Of a stretch of DNA of 64,000 bases, positions 63,399 to 64,000 are shown piece by piece (position 1 is the first letter of the stretch; each line of letters begins with the position of its first letter). The notes below the pieces were generated by a model. The model was given only the letters and a program-made list of their open reading frames with translations. It was not told the origin of the DNA and did no database searches. The position numbers and the translations under genes are program-made. The DNA is from Bacteroidota bacterium (GTDB taxonomy: Bacteria > Bacteroidota > Bacteroidia > AKYH767-A > OLB10): the NCBI GenBank assembly GCA_016709725.1, contig JADJMG010000001.1:620001-684000 (forward strand). The letters are read 5' to 3'.

Positions 63399-64000
63399 TT
63401 AATCTTTTGAAGCTACATTACTTTCATCTACAATATACAATGGTCTCTTTCTCACATTTGCACTTAACCTACTCATATATTCACCAATAATTCCAATACA
63501 AATAAGTTGTACACCACCAATGAATAATACTGCTAATATTAACGAGGTCCAACCAGGAACGAAATCCTTTGAAACGAAACGTGCATAGAGTGCATACAAG
63601 CTAACTAAAAACGTTACACCACTCACAATAAAACCAGCAATAGTTGCAAATTTTAAAGGCAAATTAGAAAAGCCTGTAATACCATCTAAGGCAAAACGAA
63701 TCATTTTTTTGTATGTATAACCCGTTTCTCCAGCGTTACGCTGATCTCGATCGTACTCGATATAAGTTTGACGAAAACCAGCCCAAGATATTTGTCCTCT
63801 TAAAAATTTCTGTTGCTCTGGCATTTCCTTTAATACATCAACAATTTTTCGATCCATAATTCGAAAATCTCCTGTATCGAGCGGAATTTTTACAGAAGTA
63901 ATTTTAGATAAAATACGATAAAACATTTTAGCGGTAAATTTCTTCAAAAAGGATTCGCCAACGCGAGTTCTACGACGAGCATAAACTACTTCATAACCTT
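63399..64000 (-). CDS. Family 2 glycosyltransferase, GtrB-like, 3' part
   Basis: The frame is open to the window edge (EVVYARRRTRVGESFLKKF), so the catalytic N-terminus lies outside. About 200 residues are visible, with IPLDTGDFRIMDRKIVDVLK and FLRGQISWAGFRQTYIEYDR, then two transmembrane helices (FATIAGFIVSGVTFLVSLYA; LILAVLFIGGVQLICIGIIG) and EYMSRLSANVRKRPLYIV. This is the polyprenyl-phosphate glucosyltransferase (GtrB) type, which would feed the GT-C enzyme encoded next. Confidence 0.9.
   Translation of the reverse strand, partial: GYEVVYARRRTRVGESFLKKFTAKMFYRILSKITSVKIPLDTGDFRIMDRKIVDVLKEMPEQQKFLRGQISWAGFRQTYIEYDRDQRNAGETGYTYKKMIRFALDGITGFSNLPLKFATIAGFIVSGVTFLVSLYALYARFVSKDFVPGWTSLILAVLFIGGVQLICIGIIGEYMSRLSANVRKRPLYIVDESNVASKD

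Overview
The window comes from the chromosome of a Bacteroidota bacterium, inferred from the sequence alone. Three signals support this. Five large surface proteins end in type IX secretion (T9SS) sorting domains, and a PorW/SprE-like T9SS gene opens the window. Promoters follow the Bacteroidota pattern TTTG-N18-20-TAnnTTTG, with A-rich leaders and no Shine-Dalgarno sequences. The gene orders sufABCDSE-sufT-DUF2480 and rplM-rpsI-rpsB-tsf are also typical. Order and family cannot be fixed. No tRNA, rRNA, CRISPR array, transposase or integrase was seen.

Layout. 1-5.3 kb: 3' part of sprE/porW, a LytTR membrane regulator, a DUF2306 membrane protein behind a probable LytTR operator, and an unknown secreted protein. 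5.4-15.8 kb: a large T9SS adhesin, membrane pyrophosphatase hppA with a Cys-rich tail, a YidD-like operon, a WD40 protein and small envelope proteins. 16.1-20 kb: a three-gene set of a TMTC-like TPR glycosyltransferase, a lipoprotein and a thioredoxin-fold protein. 20.3-29.5 kb: four T9SS cargo genes (lysyl-oxidase-like, regulator propeller, FG-GAP-like, SBBP). 30.1-33.5 kb: dnaG, a polyprenyl diphosphate synthase and a TonB-domain protein. 33.5-40.5 kb: the SUF iron-sulfur operon. 40.8-48.9 kb: phosphate transport, thiL, a glycosyltransferase, a subtilase, superoxide dismutase and a DAHP synthase/chorismate mutase. 49.2-55.6 kb: frr, pyrH, lysA, tsf, rpsB, rpsI and rplM. 55.7-64 kb: a glycan-assembly region of glycosyltransferases, methyltransferases, a GH5-like hydrolase and GT-C membrane enzymes.

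Two points govern interpretation. First, about a dozen single-base indels, mostly in A or T homopolymers, break conserved genes including dnaG, rpsI and the polyprenyl synthase. They are more likely sequencing errors than biology, and several entries are given as repaired genes. Second, the 3' end of dnaG occurs twice. The second copy lies 2.6 kb downstream, differs only at synonymous sites in its coding part, and brackets an SBBP gene and a decayed TonB-domain gene. This resembles an insertion at the 3' end of dnaG.

Other points of interest are a four-copy LytTR operator before a DUF2306 gene, a promoter built into a terminator hairpin, -7 elements lying 4-5 nt from start codons (probable leaderless mRNAs), a 75-bp minisatellite between pyrH and frr, and several dispersed intergenic repeat families.
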